64,000 nucleotides of DNA from Phascolarctobacterium succinatutens CAG:287 (GTDB lineage: Bacteria; Bacillota; Negativicutes; Acidaminococcales; Acidaminococcaceae). Below are positions 18,319-25,299 of the stretch, piece after piece. Under the pieces are notes generated by a model that saw only the letters and a list, made by a program, of their open reading frames with translations, ran no database searches and was not told where the DNA came from. Numbering within the stretch: the first letter of the stretch is position 1; every line of letters begins with the position of its first letter. The stretch lies in NCBI RefSeq assembly GCF_000434895.1, contig NZ_FR892771.1:13341-77340 (forward strand). The letters are read 5' to 3'. A program made the position numbers and the translations under genes.

Positions 18319-18382
18319 AGATTACGAATTCAGCTCGCAAGCCATTCAAAACTGGCGGCCACTGCCGTTTTTCACCCTTGCA

Positions 18383-18414
18383 AAACCCTTAAAATGCCGT
18401 ATTCATGCGGTTTA
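18383..18414. repeat. attL core
   Basis: 32-bp sequence identical to 60281-60312. Similarity continues imperfectly on both sides for about 15-20 bp. It contains a copy of the last codons and stop of rlmD (minus strand). The interior flank encodes a diverged version of the preceding rlmD residues (ETVVILNRMNTAF). Confidence 0.9.
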
Positions 18415-18715
18415 AGATCACTACAGTTTCAGCGGTTCGCCGTCCCCAATCTTGCTTCGCTCACGCTCGCATTCTTGGACGGCTATCGCATGGCGCGCAC
18501 CGGCTGCTCACCGCGTCGCTCAGCTCCTAGTGAGCAGGGTGACGCACTCAACATAAAACGATACGATAGGCTGAATTACTTGGCTGTTTTGCCGTTTATG
18601 GGAACAATTCCATAGCCTTTTTCGTGTTTGAGCCGTTTGCGGGAATATATCTACGTGCTTTCACTTGACTGAACCGTGTCAAAATGAATTACAAACTCAT
18701 TAGCATTGGTTCTAA
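18415..18715. other. Left prophage end without recognisable genes
   Basis: About 300 bp containing GC-rich sequence (18430-18560) with repeated CTCAC/GTGAG patches. On the minus strand a fragment reads GYGIVPINGKTAK before a stop, possibly the tail of a lost gene. No intact gene is supported. It may be mobile-element debris adjacent to attL. Confidence 0.4.
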
Positions 18716-18865
18716 TTATTTCATTACCGCATCATCTGAAATATGTGAAAGAAAATACTTATCGGCATCTTCACTACATCTTCCTTGCGTCATAAGAATA
18801 TGTGGTGTGACAGGCATTAAACCCTCTTTCAATCCATCAACCCTAATATGGGGAGCAAATTTCAT
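18716..18865 (-). CDS. Small ORF of 49 residues downstream of fic
   Basis: ATG at 18863-18865, stop at 18716-18718. The product begins MKFAPHIRVDG and ends SDDAVMK. It is not a family I recognise. It could be a short partner of the Fic protein or a gene fragment. Two operator-like motifs (GGGGAGCA and its reverse) bracket its start region. No clear ribosome site is seen, so coding is uncertain. Confidence 0.35.
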   Translation of the reverse strand: MKFAPHIRVDGLKEGLMPVTPHILMTQGRCSEDADKYFLSHISDDAVMK

Positions 18866-18889
18866 CACAAATAACAGAATATGCTCCCC
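18850..18889. promoter_or_regulatory. Operator-like inverted pair downstream of fic
   Basis: GGGGAGCA (18850-18857) and TGCTCCCC (18882-18889), the same motif that recurs upstream of fic. It could be a binding site or a weak hairpin. Confidence 0.45.
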
Positions 18890-18910
18890 AAGATAGGATT
18901 CTTATTTGAT

Positions 18911-19849
18911 TTACATCGTTTTCCAACAGCGTTCCTTCATGAAAGTGGCGATAACAGAAATATCTTTACCCTCATAATATTTTACAAGCAACTGCTTGAA
19001 CTGCGGCACTTCCTTTTCGGGAATTACCAGAAAACCTCCACCGTGTGCAATCAGATAATGATTTGCGAAAATTACAGATGCTCGTTTATTACCATCCAGG
19101 AATACTTGCGTTTTCATACAATACAAACACAGTTTGATAGCAACATTGATAGCCTCATCATTTTCTTCGGCAATCTCGCGGATTCTGTCTTTTACCTCCA
19201 ACTCATTAGGCAACGGCGGAACATAGGATGAACCACCAATCGTGACTGGCACGCCACGAATACGGCCACCCTCGGCAAAGAAACCTTCATTAACAAGCCT
19301 TGCAATGTGACTGAGCATATAGTAGTCGGAAAGACTGGCAACCACATCACGGTCGAGGATAAACTCCCATGCGTGTTTTAAGTTCAAAATCTTTTGAACA
19401 TCAGTAGCTGTCATACCAGATACTTTTCCGTTTTCTATGATTTCTTCTGTCTGTGGGAACGATGTAGCAACACCCTCCAAAACAGCCTGATCATAGATAT
19501 TCATTTTCATATTTGCTCGTGCAAATGCAATATTGTTTATCACATCAGAAGAAAGTTCATCTTCCGAATATCCGGCGGCAGCAAGCTGCTTTTCTATACT
19601 ACGAAGTTCTTTTCTGATTTCTCTGGCTTCTCTCGCGTTACGAAGAAGCAGATTATATAATTCTTCTGTATATGCGCCTACATAAGTCGATGTCTGTTTA
19701 CCTGCCACACGCTTTCTGACATAAAGATATTTCCCATCTCCACGCTCTTTAATTTCAGGTGTCCCATCATAAGGCATCAGATTCAGTCTTACATGAAGGT
19801 CAGCTCGACTTCTTAGTAATTCCTGTATATCTTGATATTGTACTGCCAT
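18911..19849 (-). CDS. Fic-domain protein with degenerate active-site motif
   Basis: Fic proteins transfer AMP or related groups to target proteins. The start at 19849 (MAVQYQDIQE, 312 residues) has AAAGGAGG 7 bases upstream. An N-terminal Fic-associated domain with a coiled region (about 60-100) precedes a class II-like inhibitory patch (AVLEG, Glu125). The Fic core has TQVFLDGNKRAS at 247-258. The catalytic His of HxFxDGNKR is Gln248 here, while Phe, Asp-Gly-Asn and Lys-Arg are kept. It may be a regulator or an altered enzyme. It is flanked by repeated operator-like motifs. Confidence 0.82.
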   Translation of the reverse strand: MAVQYQDIQELLRSRADLHVRLNLMPYDGTPEIKERGDGKYLYVRKRVAGKQTSTYVGAYTEELYNLLLRNAREAREIRKELRSIEKQLAAAGYSEDELSSDVINNIAFARANMKMNIYDQAVLEGVATSFPQTEEIIENGKVSGMTATDVQKILNLKHAWEFILDRDVVASLSDYYMLSHIARLVNEGFFAEGGRIRGVPVTIGGSSYVPPLPNELEVKDRIREIAEENDEAINVAIKLCLYCMKTQVFLDGNKRASVIFANHYLIAHGGGFLVIPEKEVPQFKQLLVKYYEGKDISVIATFMKERCWKTM

Positions 19850-19864
19850 AGCATTTCCTCCTTT

Positions 19865-19961
19865 GGGGAACAAATTGTATAATTATTATAGTACAATGCT
19901 CCCCAATATTCAATATGAATTAGGGAACATTTTCTTAACAAATCACATTGAAATGTTCCCC
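19865..19961. promoter_or_regulatory. Cluster of operator-like motifs upstream of fic
   Basis: Four copies of a GGGGAACA-type motif in alternating orientation: 19865-19872, 19897-19904 (TGCTCCCC), 19922-19929 (AGGGAACA) and 19954-19961 (TGTTCCCC). Each is flanked by AT-rich sequence including AATATTCAATATGAATT. Spacing of about 25-32 bp suggests cooperative binding of a dimeric regulator controlling fic. Confidence 0.55.
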
Positions 19962-19981
19962 AATTCAATATGCACAGGAAT

Positions 19982-20131
19982 TTGTACCATCTGCACAGCA
20001 CCCCAACGGTCATAGGCAATTTCACGGATGTTATATTTCTAACCTAGGGACTCGATGAATTTCTCAATGTATCCGTAATGGACTACATTGCCATCTGTCA
20101 ACTCAAACCTCGGATTTCTGCACTTGTTATG
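19982..20131 (-). pseudogene. Fragment of a phage terminase large subunit
   Basis: The minus strand reads HNKCRNPRFELTDGN, then VVHYGYIEKFIESLG, an in-frame TAG (20039-20041), then KYNIREIAYDRWGAVQMVQ. This is the conserved nuclease-domain segment of HK97-type TerL. It stops abruptly on both sides and differs from the intact TerL of this prophage. It is therefore a relic of another phage. Confidence 0.7.
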
Positions 20132-20219
20132 TTCCTACAAAGTAAAAATCGGGCATCCGTTCAACTCACATGAAGTTATCGAATACCCGAAAATGCTTTA
20201 TTTTAAGCCTTTTTTATAT

Positions 20220-20267
20220 TTACTTCTGTACCTTAGTCATCAATACTACTGACTCCACATGGCTAGT
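20220..20267 (-). pseudogene. Relic of a foreign rlmD 3' end
   Basis: The minus strand encodes TSHVESVVLMTKVQK and a stop. This closely parallels the host RlmD C-terminus TSHVETVVLLNRMNTAF but is clearly from another species. Such tails are carried by elements that integrate at the rlmD 3' end. It marks a former attachment junction. Confidence 0.6.
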
Positions 20268-20390
20268 CAATAGAACTAGCTTCATCATAGGTATTTTACA
20301 GCCATAAGATTTCATTTATATTAGTTGAAAACTGCCTTAAATAAGGGATTGAAGCAACTAAGCTACATCTATTGTAATTAAATCGCTTTA

Positions 20391-20433
20391 GGGTACATTT
20401 TGTCAGCGGACACAAAACGGCCACAATGTACCC
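20391..20433. other. 43-bp nested palindrome at the end of the late region
   Basis: GGGTACATT and AATGTACCC form perfect 9-bp outer arms, with TTTTGTC/GACACAAAA nested inside. It could be a terminator without U-tract, a protein-binding site or a recombination site. It contains CGGCCAC, which also occurs near attR. The remainder of the 19962-20523 gap holds the two relics above and no genes. Confidence 0.5.
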
Positions 20434-20523
20434 ATTGTTCAAGCTATTCAAATCGAACATTACTTAATAAGCTATTAATAATAAATTCGACGTTCCCTTG
20501 TTTTTTCCTGCCCCGGCTTTTTG

Positions 20524-20925
20524 TTACAGCTTTTCCTTGACTAAAACTACAACTACACCGCCGGCAATAATCTGCCAAAGCAGCCGCTGTCTTTTAACGC
20601 GCTTCTCCTCGCGCGCGGATGCCTGCAAGGATTTGTTGGCACTCTCCAATAAGCTGCTCTGAGCTTGCAGCTCTATCTGCAGCTTTATTGATTCCGTCTT
20701 GAGCTTGCTCAATTCTGCTCTCGACTCGTTCAGCGCTGCTTGTGATTCTGCCAGCGCTTGCCTGGTGCTCTTGGTTTGCTGCAGCAGCAGACTCAACCTG
20801 TTGTCGAGTGCTGACATTTCCGCCGCCGTCATCGTGTAAGTTGTAGCCGATGATGCCTCCGATGCAGAGGCAAGCAACAGCAAGCACAATGTAGCTGCAG
20901 TAACTGCGAAATATTTTTTCCACAT
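20524..20925 (-). CDS. Periplasmic coiled-coil protein with signal peptide and C-terminal membrane segment (spanin candidate)
   Basis: The ATG at 20925 (MWKKYFAVTAA) has GGGAGG upstream, giving 133 residues. It has a signal peptide (about 1-27, ending ASEASSA), then a coiled coil (about 35-110, Gln/Ser/Ala/Glu-rich heptads), a basic patch KRVKRQR and a C-terminal hydrophobic helix (WQIIAGGVVVVLV) with KEKL tail. It lies just after the endolysin gene, the place where diderm phages keep outer-membrane disruption genes. Another coiled-coil membrane protein is encoded in a second frame over most of its length. Confidence 0.65.
   Translation of the reverse strand: MWKKYFAVTAATLCLLLLASASEASSATTYTMTAAEMSALDNRLSLLLQQTKSTRQALAESQAALNESRAELSKLKTESIKLQIELQAQSSLLESANKSLQASAREEKRVKRQRLLWQIIAGGVVVVLVKEKL
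20594..20923 (-). CDS. Overlapping single-span coiled-coil membrane protein (i-spanin candidate)
   Basis: Begins at a GTG (20921-20923) that overlaps the ATG of the neighbouring frame as ATGTG, so both share one ribosome site. The 109 residues comprise a short cytoplasmic N-terminus, a membrane anchor (about 9-27) and a Gly-rich hinge. A helical region with RIEQAQDGINKAADRAAS and the end motif ECQQILAGIRARGE resembles phage spanin-like proteins. Whether both frames are translated is unknown, but each has convincing protein features. Confidence 0.6.
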   Translation of the reverse strand: MEKIFRSYCSYIVLAVACLCIGGIIGYNLHDDGGGNVSTRQQVESAAAANQEHQASAGRITSSAERVESRIEQAQDGINKAADRAASSEQLIGECQQILAGIRARGEAR

Positions 20926-20926
20926 C

Positions 20927-21301
20927 TTAGCCCTCCCACAGATAATAGCCCGGCACGGAGCCGCCAGCACGCATGTCGACGTGCACAAAACCCTGCGATA
21001 CATAAGTACCAACACCATCAAAAATCTGCTTACAGATGCGGGCCAGCTCGCGTGTAGATACGCCCTCAACATAGATATCTGCAGCAGTACCAGCGACATG
21101 CTGAGAGTTAGACACACCGCCTACATTGGCATTGTGTACCGGGCAACGATAGCCGCTGGTGATGTTTATGGGACGACCTAAGCGTGCACGCAAGCGTTCC
21201 AGACCAGTCAGCAATGCAGAGCTAATGCCATAAGCAGGCAGCTCGCCGCAATGCTTGCAAGCAAATTCGGACTCAGAAAAATGAGCAGATAACATAGCCA
21301 T
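20927..21301 (-). CDS. Endolysin, peptidase M15 family (L,D/D,D-carboxypeptidase-like)
   Basis: Zinc peptidase that cuts peptidoglycan cross-links during lysis. The ATG at 21301 has AGAGG 9 bases upstream. A TTG three codons earlier overlaps the holin stop. The 124-residue product opens with LSAHFSESEFACKHCGE and has TSGYRCPVHN. The M15 metal motifs are SQHVAGTAADI (HxxGxAxD, about residue 80) and the final GFVHVD. It lacks a signal peptide, so it needs the holin encoded immediately upstream. Confidence 0.88.
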   Translation of the reverse strand: MAMLSAHFSESEFACKHCGELPAYGISSALLTGLERLRARLGRPINITSGYRCPVHNANVGGVSNSQHVAGTAADIYVEGVSTRELARICKQIFDGVGTYVSQGFVHVDMRAGGSVPGYYLWEG

Positions 21302-21306
21302 AACAA

Positions 21307-21816
21307 TCAACCTCTTCTCTTTTTGATAACATTAACAAGACCTTGCACTGCCTCAATACCAGCGTCATTGAGGTTCTCGCAAATAGACAGCAGCTCCGTG
21401 ATTACCAGATACCCTGCCACCAATGGGACAGCCCATACAGGCTGATGCAGCGTAATCATCGCCAAATCTACCAGCACAGCGGCAAGCACACAAAGGATGT
21501 ACACGATGACCTTGCCAACAAAGCGATGCTTCATCACTTCCGAGGAAATCAATCCTTCCGCACGTGCTGCCTCAATGCCGCCTATAATCTGCATTACAGA
21601 CGGAGTCTGACCCATGCTCTGCAGGCGTTTGTATGACAGGCTCATCCAGCGAGTGAAGCAGTCCAAAAATACCAACGCGGTAAAAACCATAAACAGCACC
21701 GCGTGTTTGTGCAGCAAGACGGCCAAAATAGCTCCAATCACCGATTTATAGGTGAAACCATGAGTCAAAGTGTGCGCCGCGTTATAAACGGCCATACGTA
21801 AAGCTAAGAAATCCAT
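21307..21816 (-). CDS. Phage holin (toxin secretion/phage lysis holin family)
   Basis: Inner-membrane protein that triggers lysis by making holes for the endolysin. The 169 residues contain three to four hydrophobic segments (about 25-50, 95-120 and 125-150) and a basic C-terminus (NVIKKRRG). The family-typical pattern VFLDCFTRWM...LQSMGQTP and GYLVITELLSICENLNDAG is present. It is directly upstream of the endolysin. Confidence 0.85.
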   Translation of the reverse strand: MDFLALRMAVYNAAHTLTHGFTYKSVIGAILAVLLHKHAVLFMVFTALVFLDCFTRWMSLSYKRLQSMGQTPSVMQIIGGIEAARAEGLISSEVMKHRFVGKVIVYILCVLAAVLVDLAMITLHQPVWAVPLVAGYLVITELLSICENLNDAGIEAVQGLVNVIKKRRG

Positions 21817-21827
21817 CTCTTTACCTC

Positions 21828-22343
21828 CTATAATTCTAATGTAACAGCATCGGCTTCTTCCGCTGTGCCTGCAGCTTCCACCTGCGCCTTTGCCTTGCGG
21901 TAAGCAATATGCAGGAGATTGGAGCGTACGGCGACCGCTGCTACGATAGCACGCAGGTCCGCAGCAGTTACAATGGCATCCTGGTTGTCAGCAGTAGTCC
22001 AAGCAATATTCGCGTCCTCACCCTGCAGGTCTAAAGCAACGATTGCAGCCGCTATGCGTTCACGAGCCTTGCTGTCGTAGTCATAAGTATTTCCATTGTA
22101 GGCAACGGGAGCAACTTCAGCTTTATCACGTCGTTGTTTGAGCATGAGGATTTTGCGTTGCTTAACTGTTTCAATATCAATAGGTTTAAGAGTAATGCTG
22201 CCATCCTTCAAGCAAATCTCATTCAAATCGTAATCTATCGCAGATTCAACAGCTACTTCTGTTCTAGTAGCCAAATCAATCAAATCTGGGGCCGCAGTAC
22301 TGGTACTTACTATTTCACCTTTTTCGTTAAAAATATAATACAT
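21828..22343 (-). CDS. Tail fibre-associated protein with DUF4376-like domain
   Basis: The start at 22343 (MYYIFNEKGEIV) has AAAGGAG upstream. A second ATG 6 codons earlier overlaps the previous gene. The 171-residue protein has a short N-terminal beta part and a helical C-terminal half (RKILMLKQRRDKAEVAPVAYNG, then repeated Ala-rich helices). This resembles DUF4376 proteins found next to tail fibres, possibly assembly factors or tips. Confidence 0.6.
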   Translation of the reverse strand: MYYIFNEKGEIVSTSTAAPDLIDLATRTEVAVESAIDYDLNEICLKDGSITLKPIDIETVKQRKILMLKQRRDKAEVAPVAYNGNTYDYDSKARERIAAAIVALDLQGEDANIAWTTADNQDAIVTAADLRAIVAAVAVRSNLLHIAYRKAKAQVEAAGTAEEADAVTLEL

Positions 22344-22353
22344 CTTTACTCCT

Positions 22354-23004
22354 TTATTCATATACTATGCATAAATAGTTAACAGTAGGATTATAGTCTG
22401 TCACATTTCCTTCAGCATCCTCAATAGTTGCGCGGCAAATTACTCTTCCAGAGCCTTGATTAACCTTACATACAATCCGTGTAACATTCTTTAATTCTTG
22501 GTTTAAGTCGGATATCCATACCGCATAATAGCAATTTTCGCGGTTAGCTCCTTGAGGGATAGGAATAACACCACCCTGTACTGTCTGCCCCATCATTATA
22601 TGTGATACTTTATGGGGCTTGTTTATTAAATCATCATAGTTGCCACTAGTTGCTACCTTAGCTAGCGAATTTATTTTAGTAAGTAACATGTCATTTGTCG
22701 CATAGTCCGCATCATTTTCCAAATCAGTTAATTTTTCAGGTATGCACTCAGAAAGAGATTGGAAGCCATATTTCATTTTAGTCCCCAATCCCGAAAAAGC
22801 AGCATTAATCACTTTATTCTGTACTGGATTTTCACTAGCATCAGACAATTCTGCATCAATAGTAACCATAGGAAGTAACCCAACAACGGGGTTGCCATCA
22901 GCACCTGTAGCTTTAACTCCTGCCGCCAAATTGTCGGCAGTGACAGTGTCGCTGGTCAAATCGACCAGCGTTGCACCATTGTATACAACTTTGTTCACTG
23001 CCAT
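22354..23004 (-). CDS. Tail fibre protein 1 (shared NKxVYxGxTL leader)
   Basis: The 216-residue protein begins MAVNKVVYNGATLVDLTSDTVTAD, matching the start of the next gene upstream. A central segment (ENPVQNKVIN, then LTDLENDADYATNDML) is typical of receptor-binding tail proteins with repeats. The C-terminus (about 135-216) looks like a compact beta domain and may be the receptor-contacting head. It is specific to the distal tail. Confidence 0.6.
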   Translation of the reverse strand: MAVNKVVYNGATLVDLTSDTVTADNLAAGVKATGADGNPVVGLLPMVTIDAELSDASENPVQNKVINAAFSGLGTKMKYGFQSLSECIPEKLTDLENDADYATNDMLLTKINSLAKVATSGNYDDLINKPHKVSHIMMGQTVQGGVIPIPQGANRENCYYAVWISDLNQELKNVTRIVCKVNQGSGRVICRATIEDAEGNVTDYNPTVNYLCIVYE

Positions 23005-23015
23005 AAGTAATCTCC

Positions 23016-23606
23016 TTAACCGATTGTTACAGTAACGCCGCCCTGAGGGTTATCACTTTCGTTGTAAGGAATCGCCTCAACAACGACTTGGGAGATGTAA
23101 TTAAACCCTTTTGTGCTGTCCGGCAAAATGGTTTGCTGAGAAGTAGACGGAGTCGCAGTTTTGGATTCGGCCTTAGCGCCCTCGGTGCCGCTCATGGTAC
23201 CGGTTACGCCCAAAATTTTAACACCGCTTCTGATGTTGGTGGCAATAATCTTAGCCTGCTCGGTGGAGCTGATAGCAACCTTGCCAGAGCCGTCATGGTA
23301 ACCGACGGGAATAGTGTAGGACTCGCCCTTGGTGCTGATAGTGCCAGTAACAGCACCGTTATTTTTCATGGTACCGGTCAGTTTGACGCCATTTACGTAA
23401 GCAGTTTTTCCGGTAAGAATTTCCGCCACAGCTGCAGTAGCGTCGCTGGTGTCAGCATTAAATGTACAGGTACCGGTAATGGGTGCGCCACTCTTATCGT
23501 GGGTAGTATAGCCCTTTAAGACTTTATCTGCCGTAACGGTATCTGCTGTCAAGTCGATAAGGGTTTTGCCACCATACACAACCTTAGAAATATTTTTGTT
23601 AGCCAT
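23016..23606 (-). CDS. Tail fibre protein 2 (shared leader, repeated beta modules)
   Basis: The start at 23606 (MANKNISKVVYGG) overlaps the previous gene by 8 bp. The 196-residue protein shares the leader of the neighbouring fibre gene. Glycine-rich repeats (LKGYTTHDKSGAPITGT, LTGTMKNNGAVTGT, ILGVTGTMSGTEG) follow, as in trimeric phage fibres and baseplate decoration proteins. It ends with VEAIPYNESDNPQGG and VTVTIG, a motif shared with the next gene. Confidence 0.6.
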   Translation of the reverse strand: MANKNISKVVYGGKTLIDLTADTVTADKVLKGYTTHDKSGAPITGTCTFNADTSDATAAVAEILTGKTAYVNGVKLTGTMKNNGAVTGTISTKGESYTIPVGYHDGSGKVAISSTEQAKIIATNIRSGVKILGVTGTMSGTEGAKAESKTATPSTSQQTILPDSTKGFNYISQVVVEAIPYNESDNPQGGVTVTIG

Positions 23607-23895
23607 TGATTTCAATCTCCTCTCCAATATACACAGTAAGACCATCTGATAAATTGCTGGTCTCGTAATAAGGTATCTTTTTTACTGTAATATCCCGCTG
23701 CAGATAGCGTTCGGCCGTCGGCAACAGATAATCATCGTTGATTCGGGAGCGAGCAACATAATCACCGGTATACGGCGAGCCCCCAAATCCTTCACGCACT
23801 GCACTAAGTGTTCCATGTAGGACAGCAGCGTTTGATACAAGTTCACCCTGCAGCACAGCAGCTTTAGCCAAGGTTAATGTACCGATAAGCTTCAT
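23599..23895 (-). CDS. Small distal tail protein with shared IPYxETxN C-terminal motif
   Basis: 98 residues. The N-terminal half (GTLTLAKAAVLQGELVSN) is repetitive. The end, KKIPYYETSNLSDGLTVYIG, parallels the end of the adjacent fibre protein. Not otherwise recognised. It overlaps the adjacent genes by a few bases, so it is cotranslated with the fibre cluster. Confidence 0.5.
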   Translation of the reverse strand: MKLIGTLTLAKAAVLQGELVSNAAVLHGTLSAVREGFGGSPYTGDYVARSRINDDYLLPTAERYLQRDITVKKIPYYETSNLSDGLTVYIGEEIEING

Positions 23896-24221
23896 CAGTA
23901 TGTCACCTCTTCCAAAAGCTGAAATTTATGTGGCGGGATAATCGTATCAACGAAGCCGTTGATACGTTTAAGCTCAACATCATATGCATACATGCCAAAC
24001 TCCATTTTCTCCGTGTCTGCCGGATGAATTGTTAACATGCCGTCCGTAATAGTTTTCTGAAGAACAATAGTCGGACTGCGTGTTGCTCTGCGCAAAGTGA
24101 ACGTCAATACATCGTTGTCATCCAACGCTACTGCATTGCCTGCTACATCAGTGACATCAATTTTAAAAATACCGCTATCTCCTCTAATCATTGCAATGTT
24201 GTTATCCTGAACCGAAAACAT
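23895..24221 (-). CDS. Baseplate/tail protein with BppU-like N-terminal beta domain
   Basis: 108 residues beginning MFSVQDNNIAMIRGDSGIFKIDVTD and continuing with ALDDNDVLTFTLRR. This is a pattern of small beta-sandwich proteins in Firmicutes phage baseplates and fibre anchors. It probably connects the fibres to the tail tip. The family call is approximate. Confidence 0.5.
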   Translation of the reverse strand: MFSVQDNNIAMIRGDSGIFKIDVTDVAGNAVALDDNDVLTFTLRRATRSPTIVLQKTITDGMLTIHPADTEKMEFGMYAYDVELKRINGFVDTIIPPHKFQLLEEVTY

Positions 24222-24241
24222 CTATATCACCTCCTCCCAAA

Positions 24242-25021
24242 TTACCCGATAACCATAAACGATGTTGTTACCTCTATGGCTCCAGATATGCCGAATTCGC
24301 CTTGGTTGAAAAAGCCACCATAGGCATGCACACTGATTTTGATTGATGTCATTGACAAAAATGTGATATAGAGCCTGTAATTTATTGTAACCTGTGGCGT
24401 GTACCGCCAAAAATTGCAGGCTGAGAACGGTGCAATTTTTATTCCTTCATCAAAATCCAAGATAGTATTTTCAAAAACCTGTTGTGCATCATGCAATTTT
24501 TCGGTGCATTTAAAATAATAATGTAGCACACGCAGATACTGTTCTTCTGAACTAAATATAGGCTTGCCGTCTTTGTTATAAATCATCAAACCTGCGCCGT
24601 GTTCCGGAGCAGTTAAATCGCGATTGTTATATTTTGCAAAGCTGATTCTTCCCAAATACACCTGTAAACTTGACTCACTGTCGCCATAGTTTGCGTCAAG
24701 CGGCACGATTATATTAATCATATATCTGTCTCGTATCCGTAGCGGAAAGAATTTAACAAGCTCATCTGCAGGCGCACTGAAAGCCAATATCTCGTTTATG
24801 CTCTCATCAACGTCAAATGTAATTAATATGTCCCAATGGTTTTCATCTTTAAAATACTGATATATCTCGTTGTTGCTAGGGACAAATTCTGATCTCGAAT
24901 TACATTTTTTATATTTTCTAACTCTAAAGCTTTTGCCATCACGCACAAGGTTTTGATAATTATCGTCAATCGTAACAATGTTATCATTGTTTCTGACTTC
25001 GATGTATTTAGTAACTGCCAT
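24242..25021 (-). CDS. Hypothetical tail-tip protein
   Basis: The start at 25021 (MAVTKYIEVR) has GAGG 7 bases upstream and overlaps the previous gene. 259 residues of mostly predicted beta structure with aromatic-rich strands. No family recognised. Its place between the tip protein and the fibres suggests a structural role in the tail end. Confidence 0.5.
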   Translation of the reverse strand: MAVTKYIEVRNNDNIVTIDDNYQNLVRDGKSFRVRKYKKCNSRSEFVPSNNEIYQYFKDENHWDILITFDVDESINEILAFSAPADELVKFFPLRIRDRYMINIIVPLDANYGDSESSLQVYLGRISFAKYNNRDLTAPEHGAGLMIYNKDGKPIFSSEEQYLRVLHYYFKCTEKLHDAQQVFENTILDFDEGIKIAPFSACNFWRYTPQVTINYRLYITFLSMTSIKISVHAYGGFFNQGEFGISGAIEVTTSFMVIG

Positions 25022-25298
25022 AAACAAGCCTCATCCCCTTTGCGTATTTGTTTGTGCCTGCTCCATAAATAGCATCCTCCAGATATATCCAATTAATCGT
25101 ATTACCATTAATTGTAATTTTAACCGGGTAGGAACCGCCGCTAGATATGCGATATACATAAGCCCATAGCCTGCTATCTTCACAGACAATAGCCCCTTGA
25201 GAGTCGGTCAAATCAACTTTGCCCAACACACGGCAAAGCGACGTGGTAACGCTTATCGTCGGACTGCCACCTTTATATATCTCTATTCCTTGCGGCAT
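25008..25298 (-). CDS. Small hypothetical protein downstream of tip protein
   Basis: 96 residues, MPQGIEIYKGGSPTISVTTSL..., likely all-beta. It sits 1 bp after the tip protein gene. Function unknown, probably a tail-tip accessory. Confidence 0.45.
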   Translation of the reverse strand: MPQGIEIYKGGSPTISVTTSLCRVLGKVDLTDSQGAIVCEDSRLWAYVYRISSGGSYPVKITINGNTINWIYLEDAIYGAGTNKYAKGMRLVYGSY

Positions 25299-25299
25299 T

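Noticed and set aside
18394..18615. Plus-strand 73-codon frame next to attL
   Set aside because: Crosses the att core and GC-rich debris. No similarity, no ribosome site.
19813..20025. Minus-strand 70-codon frame upstream of fic
   Set aside because: Covers the operator motifs and the terL fragment in a wrong frame.
20220..20267. This site considered as the true left attachment site instead of 18383
   Set aside because: It shares only a short rlmD-coding similarity with attR, while 18383-18414 is a perfect 32-bp match.
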